Below, piece after piece: positions 6,862 through 16,482 of a stretch of DNA of 64,000 nucleotides (within the stretch, counting starts at the first letter, position 1; the number at the start of each line of letters is the position of its first letter). Made by a program: the position numbers and the translations under genes. The notes below the pieces were generated by a model, which was not told the DNA's origin, searched no databases, and saw only the letters and a list, made by a program, of their open reading frames with translations. This DNA comes from Flavobacterium sp. Root186 (GTDB lineage: Bacteria > Bacteroidota > Bacteroidia > Flavobacteriales > Flavobacteriaceae): positions 1-64,000 of the forward strand of contig NZ_LMHW01000014.1 in the NCBI RefSeq assembly GCF_001428525.1, in the 5' to 3' direction.

Positions 6862-8937
6862 ATGAAAAAAGTCGGTGTTTTGTTTTTGTTCTTTATCAGT
6901 ATTTCTGTTTTTGCGCAACAGGAGCCGAATTTGTCCCGATATAAAACTACAAACGAAAAACTAAAAATCTGGCTGAAATATTCTACAGAACTTTTAGACA
7001 AAGAAGATTATTCAAAAGTAATAACGGCTTCACAAAAAGGAATCGAGCTTTCTAAAAATCATCCTGCTTACACAAGCCGGTTTTATCTTCAAAAAGGAAC
7101 TGCGTATGAATTTAGTAATAATCAATACCAAAAAGCATTGGTTAATTATGAGCAATCTTTGAAGTATGCCAAAAAAGTTAAACATCTAAAAAATGAAACT
7201 TCGGCTTTAATGCGGCTCAATTATATTTATTATTCGCTGAATGATACTTTAAAAAGGAAAGCCTTAATTGTTTATATCAAACAAGTTCTCGACACTACAA
7301 AAAATACTTATACACAGGCTGTTCTTAACGGAAGTTTAGGCGAATATTATCTCGATTATGCTCAATATGAAAACTTCATTAAATATCAGCTAAAAGCAAT
7401 AACGTATAAAAAACTGCTTAAAAAAAGCATCCCAAATATTGAAAATATTGGAGTTTCGTACAGCCAGATTGCAAGTGCCTACATCAAAATGAAACAATTT
7501 GATAAAGCAGTTGAATATTTAAATGAAGCCAAACCTTATATAAAAACATCTCCCTATATAAGCGCATTTTCATGCAATTATTATATGCAGTGTTTTGCAG
7601 CGCAGAAAAAACCAGACAGCGTTTTGAAGTATTATAAGTTAATTTATACCTACCCAACTGTAAAAGATTCTTTGTTTCTTAATTTGAGTTTTGCGAACCA
7701 AAGTATGTCTAAGTTTTATGCCGATAAAGGCCAGATAAATACGGCTTACAATTATGCTAAAAAAGCGGTTTTGTTTGGGCAAAAATCTACAGATGAAGAA
7801 ATCCTAATGGAAGCCAACACCATTATGGGAAGGGTTTTATATGAAAAAAGAGAGTATAAAAGTGCGATTGAAACTTTAAAAAAAGCATCGGTAAATGCCT
7901 TAAATTATGACAAAGAATTCTTTGTTACTATAAATAAAAAACTCTCTCAAAGTTATGCTGCACTTGGACTTTGGGAAGAAGCATTTCATTATAACGAAAT
8001 CTACAGCAAATACAACGACGAAATGATGCACGAATCGGCGAAACAAAGTATTGCAAACGCCGAAGCCCGTTATCAAAATAAGACCAAACAACAGAAAATC
8101 AATAACCTTTCGACTGAAAATACAATTAAAAATATCCAGATTGATGAAGCTAAAAAGCAGCGATTCTATTTAATTTCAGGATTAGTATTGGTTGGAATTA
8201 TCGGATTATTGTTATTCAATCAAAACCAAAACCGAAAGAAAACAAATCAGAAATTACAGGTTTTAAACCAGGAATTGGATGAAGCCAATAAAATAAAAGC
8301 GCGATTCTTTAGTATTTTAAACCATGATTTAAGAAGTCCGGTTTCAAATTTGATTCACTTTTTACATCTTCAAAAAGAAAATCCAGAATTGATTGATGAA
8401 GAAACCGCTGCCCGAATGCAGACCAAAGTAATTTCGGGAGCAGAAAATTTATTAACCTCAATGGAAGATATTTTGCTTTGGAGTAAAGGCCAAATGGAAA
8501 ACTTCAAACCTCATTTTAAAGAAATTGCTGTTGAAGTTGTTTTTAAAGAAATGCAGCAGCATTTTTCGAGCAATGAGAACATTTCAATTTCATTTGAGAA
8601 TCCTGAAAATGTTATTCTTACTACAGATGAAAATTACCTAAAAACTATTATCCGAAACTTAACCGGAAACGCCATAAAAGCGCTTGACAAAAGAGAAAAC
8701 CAAAAAATAATTTGGAAAGCGTGGCAGGAAAACAATCAGGCTTTTCTCTCTATAACCGATAACGGCGCAGGCGGAAATCAGGAAAAATTCAAAGCCCTTT
8801 ACGATGATTCAGAAGTTATTGGGATCAAATCCGGATTAGGATTGCATTTAATTCGCGATCTCGCAACAGCAATCAATTGCAAAATAGAAGTTTCTTCAAA
8901 ACCAGATTTCGGAACTACTTTTACGATTACATTCTAA
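6862..8937 (+). CDS. TPR-containing membrane sensor histidine kinase
   Basis: A 691-residue sensor kinase. It has a signal peptide (cleaved near FAQQ, residue 20), about 400 residues of tetratricopeptide-like helices outside the membrane (for example YQKALVNYEQSLKYAKK), then a coiled coil and one membrane helix at about 434-452. The cytoplasmic kinase begins with the H-box FFSILNHDLRSP, where His488 is the phospho-acceptor. The N-box is IIRNLTGNAIKAL, and the G-boxes are ITDNGAGG and GLGLHLI. This layout is common in Bacteroidetes; the TPR part probably senses a protein or peptide, but the signal is unknown. It is the likely phospho-donor to the LytTR regulator directly upstream. Confidence 0.93.
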   Translation: MKKVGVLFLFFISISVFAQQEPNLSRYKTTNEKLKIWLKYSTELLDKEDYSKVITASQKGIELSKNHPAYTSRFYLQKGTAYEFSNNQYQKALVNYEQSLKYAKKVKHLKNETSALMRLNYIYYSLNDTLKRKALIVYIKQVLDTTKNTYTQAVLNGSLGEYYLDYAQYENFIKYQLKAITYKKLLKKSIPNIENIGVSYSQIASAYIKMKQFDKAVEYLNEAKPYIKTSPYISAFSCNYYMQCFAAQKKPDSVLKYYKLIYTYPTVKDSLFLNLSFANQSMSKFYADKGQINTAYNYAKKAVLFGQKSTDEEILMEANTIMGRVLYEKREYKSAIETLKKASVNALNYDKEFFVTINKKLSQSYAALGLWEEAFHYNEIYSKYNDEMMHESAKQSIANAEARYQNKTKQQKINNLSTENTIKNIQIDEAKKQRFYLISGLVLVGIIGLLLFNQNQNRKKTNQKLQVLNQELDEANKIKARFFSILNHDLRSPVSNLIHFLHLQKENPELIDEETAARMQTKVISGAENLLTSMEDILLWSKGQMENFKPHFKEIAVEVVFKEMQQHFSSNENISISFENPENVILTTDENYLKTIIRNLTGNAIKALDKRENQKIIWKAWQENNQAFLSITDNGAGGNQEKFKALYDDSEVIGIKSGLGLHLIRDLATAINCKIEVSSKPDFGTTFTITF

Positions 8938-8944
8938 ACAGTTT

Positions 8945-9034
8945 GCCACGAATTTCACGAATTTTTTTCATTTTATGTTCAAAAAACTATCCGTGTAAGT
9001 TTGTTATTAAATTATAATTCGTGCAATTTGTGGC
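8945..9034. repeat. Inverted word repeat (gccacgaatt family)
   Basis: gccacgaatttcacgaatt at 8945-8963 and the near reverse complement aattcgtgcaatttgtggc at 9016-9034, spaced about 50 bp apart. It lies between the convergent histidine kinase and thioredoxin genes. Other members of the family are at 21132, 27591, 40595 and 47485. Confidence 0.75.
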
Positions 9035-9061
9035 GAAAAAACTCTCTCAAAATTTTCCAAT

Positions 9062-9092
9062 AAAAAAGGCCTGAAAAAATCAGGCCTTTTTT
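9062..9092. terminator. Bidirectional terminator between the kinase and trxA
   Basis: Stem aaaaaaggcctga/tcaggcctttttt with a short A-rich loop. Both strands end in a T run. It follows trxA closely on the minus strand and may also stop read-through from the kinase operon. Confidence 0.85.
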
Positions 9093-9113
9093 ATATAAAT
9101 CATAATCTTACGA

Positions 9114-9431
9114 TTACAACAAAGCGTCTAAGCTGTCAGCGTAGGTTTGTTTCGGAGCAACTCCTACTTGTTTTCCTACTACTTCACCGTTATGAAACAC
9201 CAAAACGGTTGGTATGTTACGCACACCATATTTAGCAGCAAATTCCTGATTAGCATCTACATCTACTTTACCAACCACAACTTTACCTGCATATTCATCG
9301 CTTAATTGGTCAATGATTGGACCAACCATTCTACATGGGCCGCACCATGCTGCCCAGAAATCTACCATTACTGGTTTATCTGATTTTAAAACTACTTCGT
9401 CAAAAGTAGCATCTGTTATTGCTAATGCCAT
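9114..9431 (-). CDS. trxA: Thioredoxin
   Basis: A 105-residue classical thioredoxin, a cytoplasmic dithiol reductant for ribonucleotide reductase, peroxidases and other targets. The active site is WCGPC with Cys30 and Cys33. The buried Asp24 (VDFWAAWC) and the cis-Pro loop RNIPTVLVF are present, and the length is typical. It is a single gene with its own terminator. A -7-like box TAACTTTG lies upstream at 9504-9511 (minus), though no well-spaced TTG is visible. Confidence 0.97.
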   Translation of the reverse strand: MALAITDATFDEVVLKSDKPVMVDFWAAWCGPCRMVGPIIDQLSDEYAGKVVVGKVDVDANQEFAAKYGVRNIPTVLVFHNGEVVGKQVGVAPKQTYADSLDALL

Positions 9432-9672
9432 AATTATTTTTCTTTAAAGTTATTCTCAGCTTTTGTCTCGGGAGACTTTTTAAATACTTTCAAAACTGAG
9501 GTACAAAGTTAAAAATTAAAAACAAATCATACACCATTCCCAAATTAGTTTTGATTATAAATGTATCGTCAATTATTATAACATTCACATGTGCTTTATT
9601 TACAAGCTATAACTATCATAAAGAAAGTCATTTTTTATACTTATCTTTATTTGTCCGTAAAATCCACATAAA

Positions 9673-12138
9673 ATGAAGGAAGCTTTACACAAAATAAAAA
9701 CATTTTTTCAGTCAGTTCATTTTAAAAAATACGCCAAACGTTTTGGTATTTTTATTTTGATACTAATTGGATTGCTTTTATTGGCCTGTGGAGGATTATC
9801 TCTTTATTTCAATCAGAATAAAACCGAAATTATTGCTAAGATTAATACCAAGATTAATGAGAACATAAACGGGAAGTTTCATATTGGCGATTTTCAATAT
9901 AAGTTTTTAACCGGTTTTCCGAATTTCACGCTGGCCTTAAAAGATGTCGAACTCAAAGACAACAAATGGAATACACATCATCATACTTTACTGAAAGCAC
10001 AGGAAATCGAAGCACATTTAAACGTTTGGAGTTTACTGCAAAAAGAAATCAATATTCATAAAATACTGATTAACGACGCCGATATTTATATTTACAAAAC
10101 CAAAGACGGCTACACAAACTCCGATATTTTTAAACCGAAAAAGAAAAAAACACCCGAAAATAAATCAAAACCCGAAACCACAATTGACGAAATCGACCTC
10201 AACGATGTTCATATTATTATCGATAATCAATTGGGGAATAAATTGTTTGATTTTGATGTTCACAGTTTAAAATCAAAAGTTGATTATGACGGAGACGACT
10301 GGAATACTGATTTGTTTTTAGACACTCAAATAAACAGTTTAGCTTTTAATACCGTTCACGGAAGTTTTGCCAAACAAAAAGAACTCAAAGGAACTTTGTC
10401 TGTTTCTTATCAAGCTGATAAACATAAAATTGATGTTTCGACCAAAAACCTAAAAATTGGTTCTGATTCATTTGATATTGTGGCTTATTTCAACGTGGGC
10501 AAAACCAATTCCCTTTTCGGAATCAACATTAATACTCGTATTTTATGGAGCAATGCTTCTCATTTATTATCCGGAAATATTAGTTCAAAATTGAATCGGT
10601 TTGATTTGAAGAAACCAATCGATGTAAACTGCGACTTAAAAGGTGATTTGAATGTTCATGACGATCCAAAAATTGTGGTTCAGGCTGTAGCCAAAAATAA
10701 CGAACTCACCATTCCCGACGGACGAATTGATAAATGTAATTTCAGAGGAATTTTTACCAATAATTTTAAACCAAAAAACGGATTTAACGATCCAAATTCG
10801 GCTGTAATTTTAACCCGATTTTCGGGAGAGTATGAAAATATTCCGCTTACAATTCCGCAAGTTGTAATTAACAATCTCGAAAAACCAATCGCAACCGGAA
10901 TCGTAAGTTCTGATTTTGATATCGAAAGACTCAATCAGGTAAGCAACGAAAAATGGATTCATTTTGAAGAAGGCCACGCCAAAGCCAATTTGAAATTTCA
11001 GTTTGATATTGTCGATTTATACATTAATAAACCAAGATTTATTGGAAATGTCGATGTCGATAATGCTTCATTTCATTATATCCCAAAAGATATTCATGCG
11101 GTAAAAACCAACATTCATCTTGATTTTACCGAGAAAGCTTTAGTCATTAAACAAATCGCTTACAAACATAAAAAGAACACAATTTTCATAGACGGAAAAA
11201 TCGATAATTTCCTAAACCTGTATTACGATGCGCCCGAAAAAATGGTCGTAAACTGGAACATTTACTTTCCAAATATCGATCTTAAACAATTTCTTGGCGT
11301 TTTGGCTTCTTCTCAAAAAAAGAAAGCCATACTTAAAAACAATAAAAGAACAACGATTTCAAATCATCTGCGAACTGTAATCGAAAAGTGTGTTGTTGTT
11401 ATTGACATTAAAGCAGATAAAATCAATTACAATAAATTGACCGCAACCAATACAACGGCAACAATCTCAATGCTCAATTCTAAATTGGTTATAAAAAACG
11501 GTTCGCTTCAAACTTCCGGCGGAAACATTACTTTTAACAGCGAACTTTTGCCAAACGGAAAAAATTATGCTTTCAGCTCAAACGCTCAGGTAAACAGAGT
11601 TGATATTGCGAGTTTTTTGAGATCGTTCAACAACTTCGGAATCAAATCTTTTAATCCAAATAACATTAAAGGAAGATTGACCAGCACGGCAAACGTAAGC
11701 GGATTTATCAACAGCCAAGGAGAATTAATTACCAACTCGATGCACGGAAAACTCGATTTTACTGTTACTCAAGGTGCATTGCTCAACTTTGAGCCTATTG
11801 TAAAAGTGGGCAAATTTGCTTTTCCGTTTCGTGATGTCAAGAATATAACTTTCAGCGATTTATCCGGTCATCTTAATATGCGCGGAGAGCAAATCGACGT
11901 AAATAATTTAACTATAAGTTCAAGCGTCCTAAACATCGATGTTGACGGAATTTATTCTTTCGGCCGAGGTACCAATCTCGCCCTGACAATTCCACTAAGA
12001 AATTCTAAAAACGACGCCAAACTTGCCAGCAAAGCCGAACGTGATGCTGTCCGTGAACGTGGTATTGTTCTTCATTTACTTGCTGTTGATGATGGTGGGA
12101 AAATGAAGATTAAGTGGGGGAAGAAGGGGGATAAATAA
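9673..12138 (+). CDS. AsmA family protein
   Basis: An 821-residue inner-membrane-anchored protein. One membrane helix at about residues 24-46 (FGIFILILIGLLLLACGG) is followed by a very long periplasmic region of repetitive beta strands, as in AsmA/YhdP/TamB-type lipid-transport bridge proteins. An N-terminal AsmA-like segment includes DFQYKFLTGFPNFTLALKDVEL. The C-terminal AsmA-like part includes GKLDFTVTQGALLNFEPI and ends in a basic tail. AsmA-like proteins are thought to influence outer-membrane lipid balance; the specific role of this paralogue is unknown. It is divergent from trxA, and the accessory island begins 95 bp downstream. Confidence 0.85.
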   Translation: MKEALHKIKTFFQSVHFKKYAKRFGIFILILIGLLLLACGGLSLYFNQNKTEIIAKINTKINENINGKFHIGDFQYKFLTGFPNFTLALKDVELKDNKWNTHHHTLLKAQEIEAHLNVWSLLQKEINIHKILINDADIYIYKTKDGYTNSDIFKPKKKKTPENKSKPETTIDEIDLNDVHIIIDNQLGNKLFDFDVHSLKSKVDYDGDDWNTDLFLDTQINSLAFNTVHGSFAKQKELKGTLSVSYQADKHKIDVSTKNLKIGSDSFDIVAYFNVGKTNSLFGININTRILWSNASHLLSGNISSKLNRFDLKKPIDVNCDLKGDLNVHDDPKIVVQAVAKNNELTIPDGRIDKCNFRGIFTNNFKPKNGFNDPNSAVILTRFSGEYENIPLTIPQVVINNLEKPIATGIVSSDFDIERLNQVSNEKWIHFEEGHAKANLKFQFDIVDLYINKPRFIGNVDVDNASFHYIPKDIHAVKTNIHLDFTEKALVIKQIAYKHKKNTIFIDGKIDNFLNLYYDAPEKMVVNWNIYFPNIDLKQFLGVLASSQKKKAILKNNKRTTISNHLRTVIEKCVVVIDIKADKINYNKLTATNTTATISMLNSKLVIKNGSLQTSGGNITFNSELLPNGKNYAFSSNAQVNRVDIASFLRSFNNFGIKSFNPNNIKGRLTSTANVSGFINSQGELITNSMHGKLDFTVTQGALLNFEPIVKVGKFAFPFRDVKNITFSDLSGHLNMRGEQIDVNNLTISSSVLNIDVDGIYSFGRGTNLALTIPLRNSKNDAKLASKAERDAVRERGIVLHLLAVDDGGKMKIKWGKKGDK

Positions 12139-12233
12139 GCTTTTTCTTGTTATCAAAATAAACTTAAACTTTTTTTTAAAAGTTAGTATCTTAAACTATC
12201 TTTACATCTCTAAAAATAAATTATTATATTACA

Positions 12234-13823
12234 TTGACACATATTGAGTTGTTTGCAGGATGCGGAGGAATGAGTCTAGGATTAGAAGCCGCTGGATTCG
12301 AATTGTTTTTTGCTAATGAATTGTCTCCTATGGCAGGAGAAACTTTTGCTTATAATATATTAAATGAAGATTTACATTCTCTTTCAAAACAAAAAAAAAC
12401 TGCAAGTAGGTCACTTTGGATTAAAAGTAATTACATTTCAGAAGATTTAGAAAATAGATTACGTGAAAATCCCTTTTCAACTTCAAAAGGAAAATTTTCG
12501 GATTTAAATAAAAATACAAGTTTAGAAGAAAAATTATTAATTGGAAATATTGATCATTTGTTAGATTTTTTTTCTCAAAATCCAAAAATTGTAAAAGAGC
12601 TTAAAGCAAAAAATATCGATCTAATTTCTGGTGGGCCACCCTGTCAAAGTTTTAGTTTAGCAGGTAGAAGAGAAAAAAACAATGATAAAAACCTTCTTCC
12701 TCTTTCTTTTGCAAAATTTGCAGGAATGGTACAACCTAAAACTGTTTTATTAGAAAATGTAAAAGGAATCACTTCTCCATTTACAGAAAATAGAAAAAAA
12801 TATTATGCATGGTTAGAAGTTTCCAAAGCATTTGTTTTAGAGGGATTCATTCCTGTTTGTATGATGTTAAACTCTAAATATTTTGGAGTTCCTCAAAATA
12901 GACCTCGATTTATTTTACAGGCATACAGGAAAGACATATTTAATAAACTAATAAAATTTTACCCAAATAATGAAATTCTTTTAACATCTAAAAAATTCTA
13001 CGATTTAGTAATTGAAAATAAGGAAAATTTAGAAAGCATTTCTGAAAAAGAATTTAAGTATTACGATATTGAAAATCATCCCAATTTATTTGATGGTGTA
13101 ATTCTCCCAAAGATCTCTCATTCTAATAATAACTTTATTAACACAAGCGATGCGATCGAAGATTTGAAAAACACGTTCATCAAATATAAATTTAACAACA
13201 CTGAAAGTCAATATGCTAACTTCATTAATAATGCATTTTACAAAGACGTAGACAACCCAATTTACATCAAAAATCACGAAGTTAGAAAACATAATTTTAT
13301 GGTAAAATCAAGATTTAGATTCTATCAAGTTATTGAACAATTTCAAAACGGGTTAAGAAAAGGAGCTACTGATTTATTGACAGGTAAAGACATTCCAAAA
13401 GAATTATTAAATAAACTGACGACTGAATTTTCAAAGCATAAATTATTATTTCTTGAAAATGGAAAAGAAATATCAAAAGTTCCTGCCAACATTGAAACAA
13501 TTGAAACATTAATTAAATCTATTCCAACTCGTAAACATTCACAAAGGGCATTAAGAAGATCAGAACCAGCACCAGCACAATTAACGATCCCTGATGACTT
13601 ATGCCATTATGATCAAAGCGAACCTCGTACATTAACCGTTCGTGAAATGGCCAGATTTCAATCATTTCCGGATTGGTATGAATTTAGATCTAAAACGACA
13701 ACAGGGGGAGATATGAGAAAATTTGAAGTGCCTCAATATACACAAGTAGGAAATGCGGTCCCTCCATTATTAGCAAAAGTTATTGGAGAAACCATTCAAA
13801 AACATTTAAAAGAAATTTTATAA
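12234..13823 (+). CDS. DNA (cytosine-5)-methyltransferase
   Basis: A 529-residue C5-cytosine methyltransferase using S-adenosylmethionine. Motifs in order: I, ELFAGCGGMSLGLEAAGF (residues 5-22); IV, GGPPCQSFSLAGR with catalytic Cys137; VI, LENVKG (E174-V176); VIII, VPQNRPRF (Q221-R225); a long variable target-recognition region to about 440; IX, TVREMARFQSFP; and X, QVGNAVPP (504-511). The start is TTG: motif I begins only four residues in, and the first ATG lies inside the motif. The stop codon overlaps the ATG of the next gene by 1 bp, so the two are translationally coupled. It is the modification half of the island. The target site cannot be read from the sequence. Confidence 0.95.
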   Translation: MTHIELFAGCGGMSLGLEAAGFELFFANELSPMAGETFAYNILNEDLHSLSKQKKTASRSLWIKSNYISEDLENRLRENPFSTSKGKFSDLNKNTSLEEKLLIGNIDHLLDFFSQNPKIVKELKAKNIDLISGGPPCQSFSLAGRREKNNDKNLLPLSFAKFAGMVQPKTVLLENVKGITSPFTENRKKYYAWLEVSKAFVLEGFIPVCMMLNSKYFGVPQNRPRFILQAYRKDIFNKLIKFYPNNEILLTSKKFYDLVIENKENLESISEKEFKYYDIENHPNLFDGVILPKISHSNNNFINTSDAIEDLKNTFIKYKFNNTESQYANFINNAFYKDVDNPIYIKNHEVRKHNFMVKSRFRFYQVIEQFQNGLRKGATDLLTGKDIPKELLNKLTTEFSKHKLLFLENGKEISKVPANIETIETLIKSIPTRKHSQRALRRSEPAPAQLTIPDDLCHYDQSEPRTLTVREMARFQSFPDWYEFRSKTTTGGDMRKFEVPQYTQVGNAVPPLLAKVIGETIQKHLKEIL

Positions 13824-16474
13824 TGGCAAAATATGAAAGAATTCCTGGCGGAGAAAAGAATGACCTAACTGGGCAGCCTTTTAATAAAAAAGAGCTTGAA
13901 AAAATATGTGAGTTATATATTGAAATAGATGGAAAAGGAATTCATGAAAATAATCCAAAAATTCATATTCTAGCAAATGAACTAAACAGAACTGTTCGTT
14001 CAGTTGAAAATCAACTATTAGGTTTTAGAGCATATGTAACAAATAAATCTGGTCGAAAAAATTACAATTCCTTAATTCCAGAAATTTGGGAAGAAAAAAA
14101 CTCTGAAATAAAACTTTCTCCAGAAAAAAATAGAATAATTAAAGAAAGGGAACTTTTTGATGAATTTAAATTTAGAATAAGTTCTCAGTTAAAAACCATA
14201 TTAGGAAAAAACTTAATAACAGATGACTTTGTTGCTGTTTTTGAACTAGTAAAAAATTCGTTTGATGCACATGCAAAAAAAGTAAAAATCATTTTCGATC
14301 AAGATAAAATTACGATCTGGGATGATGGGAAAGGAATGAACAGGAGAGATATTATCGACAAATGGCTTTTTATTGCGTATTCTGCAAAAAATGAAGGTAT
14401 TGAAGATGTAGAATTTGAAGAAGACAAAAACAAATCCTATAGAGATAGAATAAATCCAAACAGAAGCTATGCTGGTCAAAAGGGCATCGGTAGAATGGGT
14501 AGCGATCGACTAGGTTCAACACTAGAGATGACAACAAAAAAGATAAATGATTCAATTTATTGGAACTTAAAGTTTGACTGGGATGAATATGAAAATGATG
14601 CTTTAGATGAATTTGGAGATATCGAAATTAAATACAGTAATGCCAATTCCACAAAATTTAAAAATTTTGAAAATGGATTAATATTAGAAATTTCAAATCT
14701 TCGAAATGTATGGCCTAGAAAAAAAATTCTTGATCTCAAAAGATCCTTGGCCAAATTAATTAACCCATTTACTCTTCAGAATGAATTTTCTATTGATTTT
14801 ATTAGTCAAAGAGAATTAAAAAAAGATCTTGAATCTGCTAATTCAATTGATATTGTGAACGGAGAAGTAAAAAACTTTGTTTTCGAAGCATTAAATATCG
14901 CTACAACTCAAATCAAAGTTTCTATTACGGAAGATGAAGATTTTATCGAAACAACCTTGATAGATAGAGGAAGTCTAATATATAAGATAAAAGAATCTAA
15001 TAAATATAAGCACATTCCTTCCAAATCAAATATTTTACTTTTTTATTTAAATACACATGCCAAATCAAGTTTCACAAAAACAATGGGCATAACTTCCGCA
15101 GAATTTGGTTCGATATTCCTTTTTAATAACGGATTCAGAGTATTACCTTTTGGTGAACCGAACAATGATCCCTTTAATATAAATGAAAGAAAAGCTCAAG
15201 GTTATGCGAGGTTTCTAGGAACCCGAGAGTTAATTGGGCAAGTTTCAATTTCAGAAAACACCGAACAATTTCAAGAAACTTCAAGTCGCGATGGTGGCCT
15301 GCTTAATAGCCCTGGAACAGAAGAACTACGTGATTTTTTTATTGAATCATTAAAAAAATTAGAGAGCTTTGTAGCCCCAATTTTATGGAAAATAAGTAAA
15401 AGGGTTGGTGACAATCAAGAAACACTAGATCTTACTGCTAAAAATCAAGTGTTAGATTTTGTTAAAAATATAGCGGGCAAAAAAAACATTCAACTAATAG
15501 AATATTCTGATGAACTAATAAATTATATTACAGAGAATGTCGAAGAACAAAATTTGCCCCAATTTGATACCCTTAGAGAAATTGCAATTCGCGCAAATGA
15601 TAAAAAAGGATTATTAATTATTGACAATCAAGAAAATGATTATAAAAAAGAAATCAAGAGAAGGAAAGAAGCTGAAAAAAAAGCCATAGATGAAGAAAAC
15701 AGAAGGAAAGAAGCTGAAAAAAAAGCCATAGATGAGGAAAATAAACGTAAAGAAGCAGAAAGTTCTTTAAAAGAAAAAGAATCTCAAAACCTGTTTTTAA
15801 AATCTGTGAAGTCACAAGAACTTGACGAAATAGTAAGTTTCATGCATAGTATTGGTATTTCAGCCGACATTTTAAATAATTACATTTCTGGTTTACACAA
15901 AAGGATTAATAGAAGAGAAAAAATTCCTAATGAAGTTATTGGAAATAAATTAAGGCAAATGAGTTTAGAAAACAGAAAAATCTTAGCTATTTCTCAATTT
16001 GCAACAAAGGCTAATTTTAAACTTTATGCAGAAGAAGTTGAAGGAGATGTACTTGAATTTATTCATGAATACCTTAAAAATATTGTTATACCTATAAGAT
16101 CGGAAGACATTGAGATTATCTCGAATAATCTGAACTCTAATCAAAATTCATTTATTTGTACTTTTAAACCAATTGAAATTACCATAATAATTGACAATCT
16201 TGTCAGTAATTCAATAAGAGCTAAATCAACAAGAATGACCGTCGATTATGAAATTATAAAAGAAAATTTAAATGTTAATTTCAGAGATGACGGAATTGGC
16301 ATACCCGAAGAATCTGTAAAAAATATATTTGACTTGGGCTTTACAACTACATCAGGTTCCGGCTTAGGCCTTTTCCATGTTAATAGTATTATTGAATCTT
16401 CGGAAAACATGAATATAACTGTGAATAATAAAATAAAAAAAGGAGTAGAATTAATTTTAACATTTAAAAAATAA
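13823..16474 (+). CDS. Dual-GHKL ATPase with restriction-type N-terminus and kinase-like C-terminus
   Basis: An 883-residue cytoplasmic protein with an unusual layout. Residues about 20-72 (FNKKELEKICELYIEI, then LANELNRTVRSVENQLLGF) resemble the helical module found at the N-terminus of many HNH-type and other restriction proteins. Residues 130-330 hold a MutL/MORC/Hsp90-type GHKL ATPase: E141-x3-N145-x2-D148-A, DDGKGM (167-172) and GQKGIGRMGSDRLG (218-231). A coiled coil with two near-identical 14-residue repeats is at about 613-640. A helical pair contains FMHSIG with His675, a possible but unproven phospho-acceptor. A second, histidine-kinase-type GHKL domain follows: DNLVSNSIRA (N796), RDDGIGIP (822-827) and GSGLGL (845-850). 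It sits between the methyltransferase and a receiver-like gene. The DNA is notably AT-rich. It may be the energy or switch component of a restriction system. Confidence 0.8.
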   Translation: MAKYERIPGGEKNDLTGQPFNKKELEKICELYIEIDGKGIHENNPKIHILANELNRTVRSVENQLLGFRAYVTNKSGRKNYNSLIPEIWEEKNSEIKLSPEKNRIIKERELFDEFKFRISSQLKTILGKNLITDDFVAVFELVKNSFDAHAKKVKIIFDQDKITIWDDGKGMNRRDIIDKWLFIAYSAKNEGIEDVEFEEDKNKSYRDRINPNRSYAGQKGIGRMGSDRLGSTLEMTTKKINDSIYWNLKFDWDEYENDALDEFGDIEIKYSNANSTKFKNFENGLILEISNLRNVWPRKKILDLKRSLAKLINPFTLQNEFSIDFISQRELKKDLESANSIDIVNGEVKNFVFEALNIATTQIKVSITEDEDFIETTLIDRGSLIYKIKESNKYKHIPSKSNILLFYLNTHAKSSFTKTMGITSAEFGSIFLFNNGFRVLPFGEPNNDPFNINERKAQGYARFLGTRELIGQVSISENTEQFQETSSRDGGLLNSPGTEELRDFFIESLKKLESFVAPILWKISKRVGDNQETLDLTAKNQVLDFVKNIAGKKNIQLIEYSDELINYITENVEEQNLPQFDTLREIAIRANDKKGLLIIDNQENDYKKEIKRRKEAEKKAIDEENRRKEAEKKAIDEENKRKEAESSLKEKESQNLFLKSVKSQELDEIVSFMHSIGISADILNNYISGLHKRINRREKIPNEVIGNKLRQMSLENRKILAISQFATKANFKLYAEEVEGDVLEFIHEYLKNIVIPIRSEDIEIISNNLNSNQNSFICTFKPIEITIIIDNLVSNSIRAKSTRMTVDYEIIKENLNVNFRDDGIGIPEESVKNIFDLGFTTTSGSGLGLFHVNSIIESSENMNITVNNKIKKGVELILTFKK
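15659..15742 (+). repeat. Tandem 42-bp repeat inside the dual-ATPase gene
   Basis: Two adjacent 42-bp units (15659-15700 and 15701-15742) differ only at the last positions and encode RRKEAEKKAIDEEN twice. A third, degenerate unit (KRKEAESS) follows. The heptad-like pattern predicts a coiled coil whose length can change by unit gain or loss. Confidence 0.9.
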
Positions 16475-16482
16475 AGTAACGT

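Noticed and set aside
12139..12233. Attachment site or target duplication at the island border
   Set aside because: No matching direct repeat could be found by eye at both borders (12139-12233 and 17413-17551), and no integrase gene is present.
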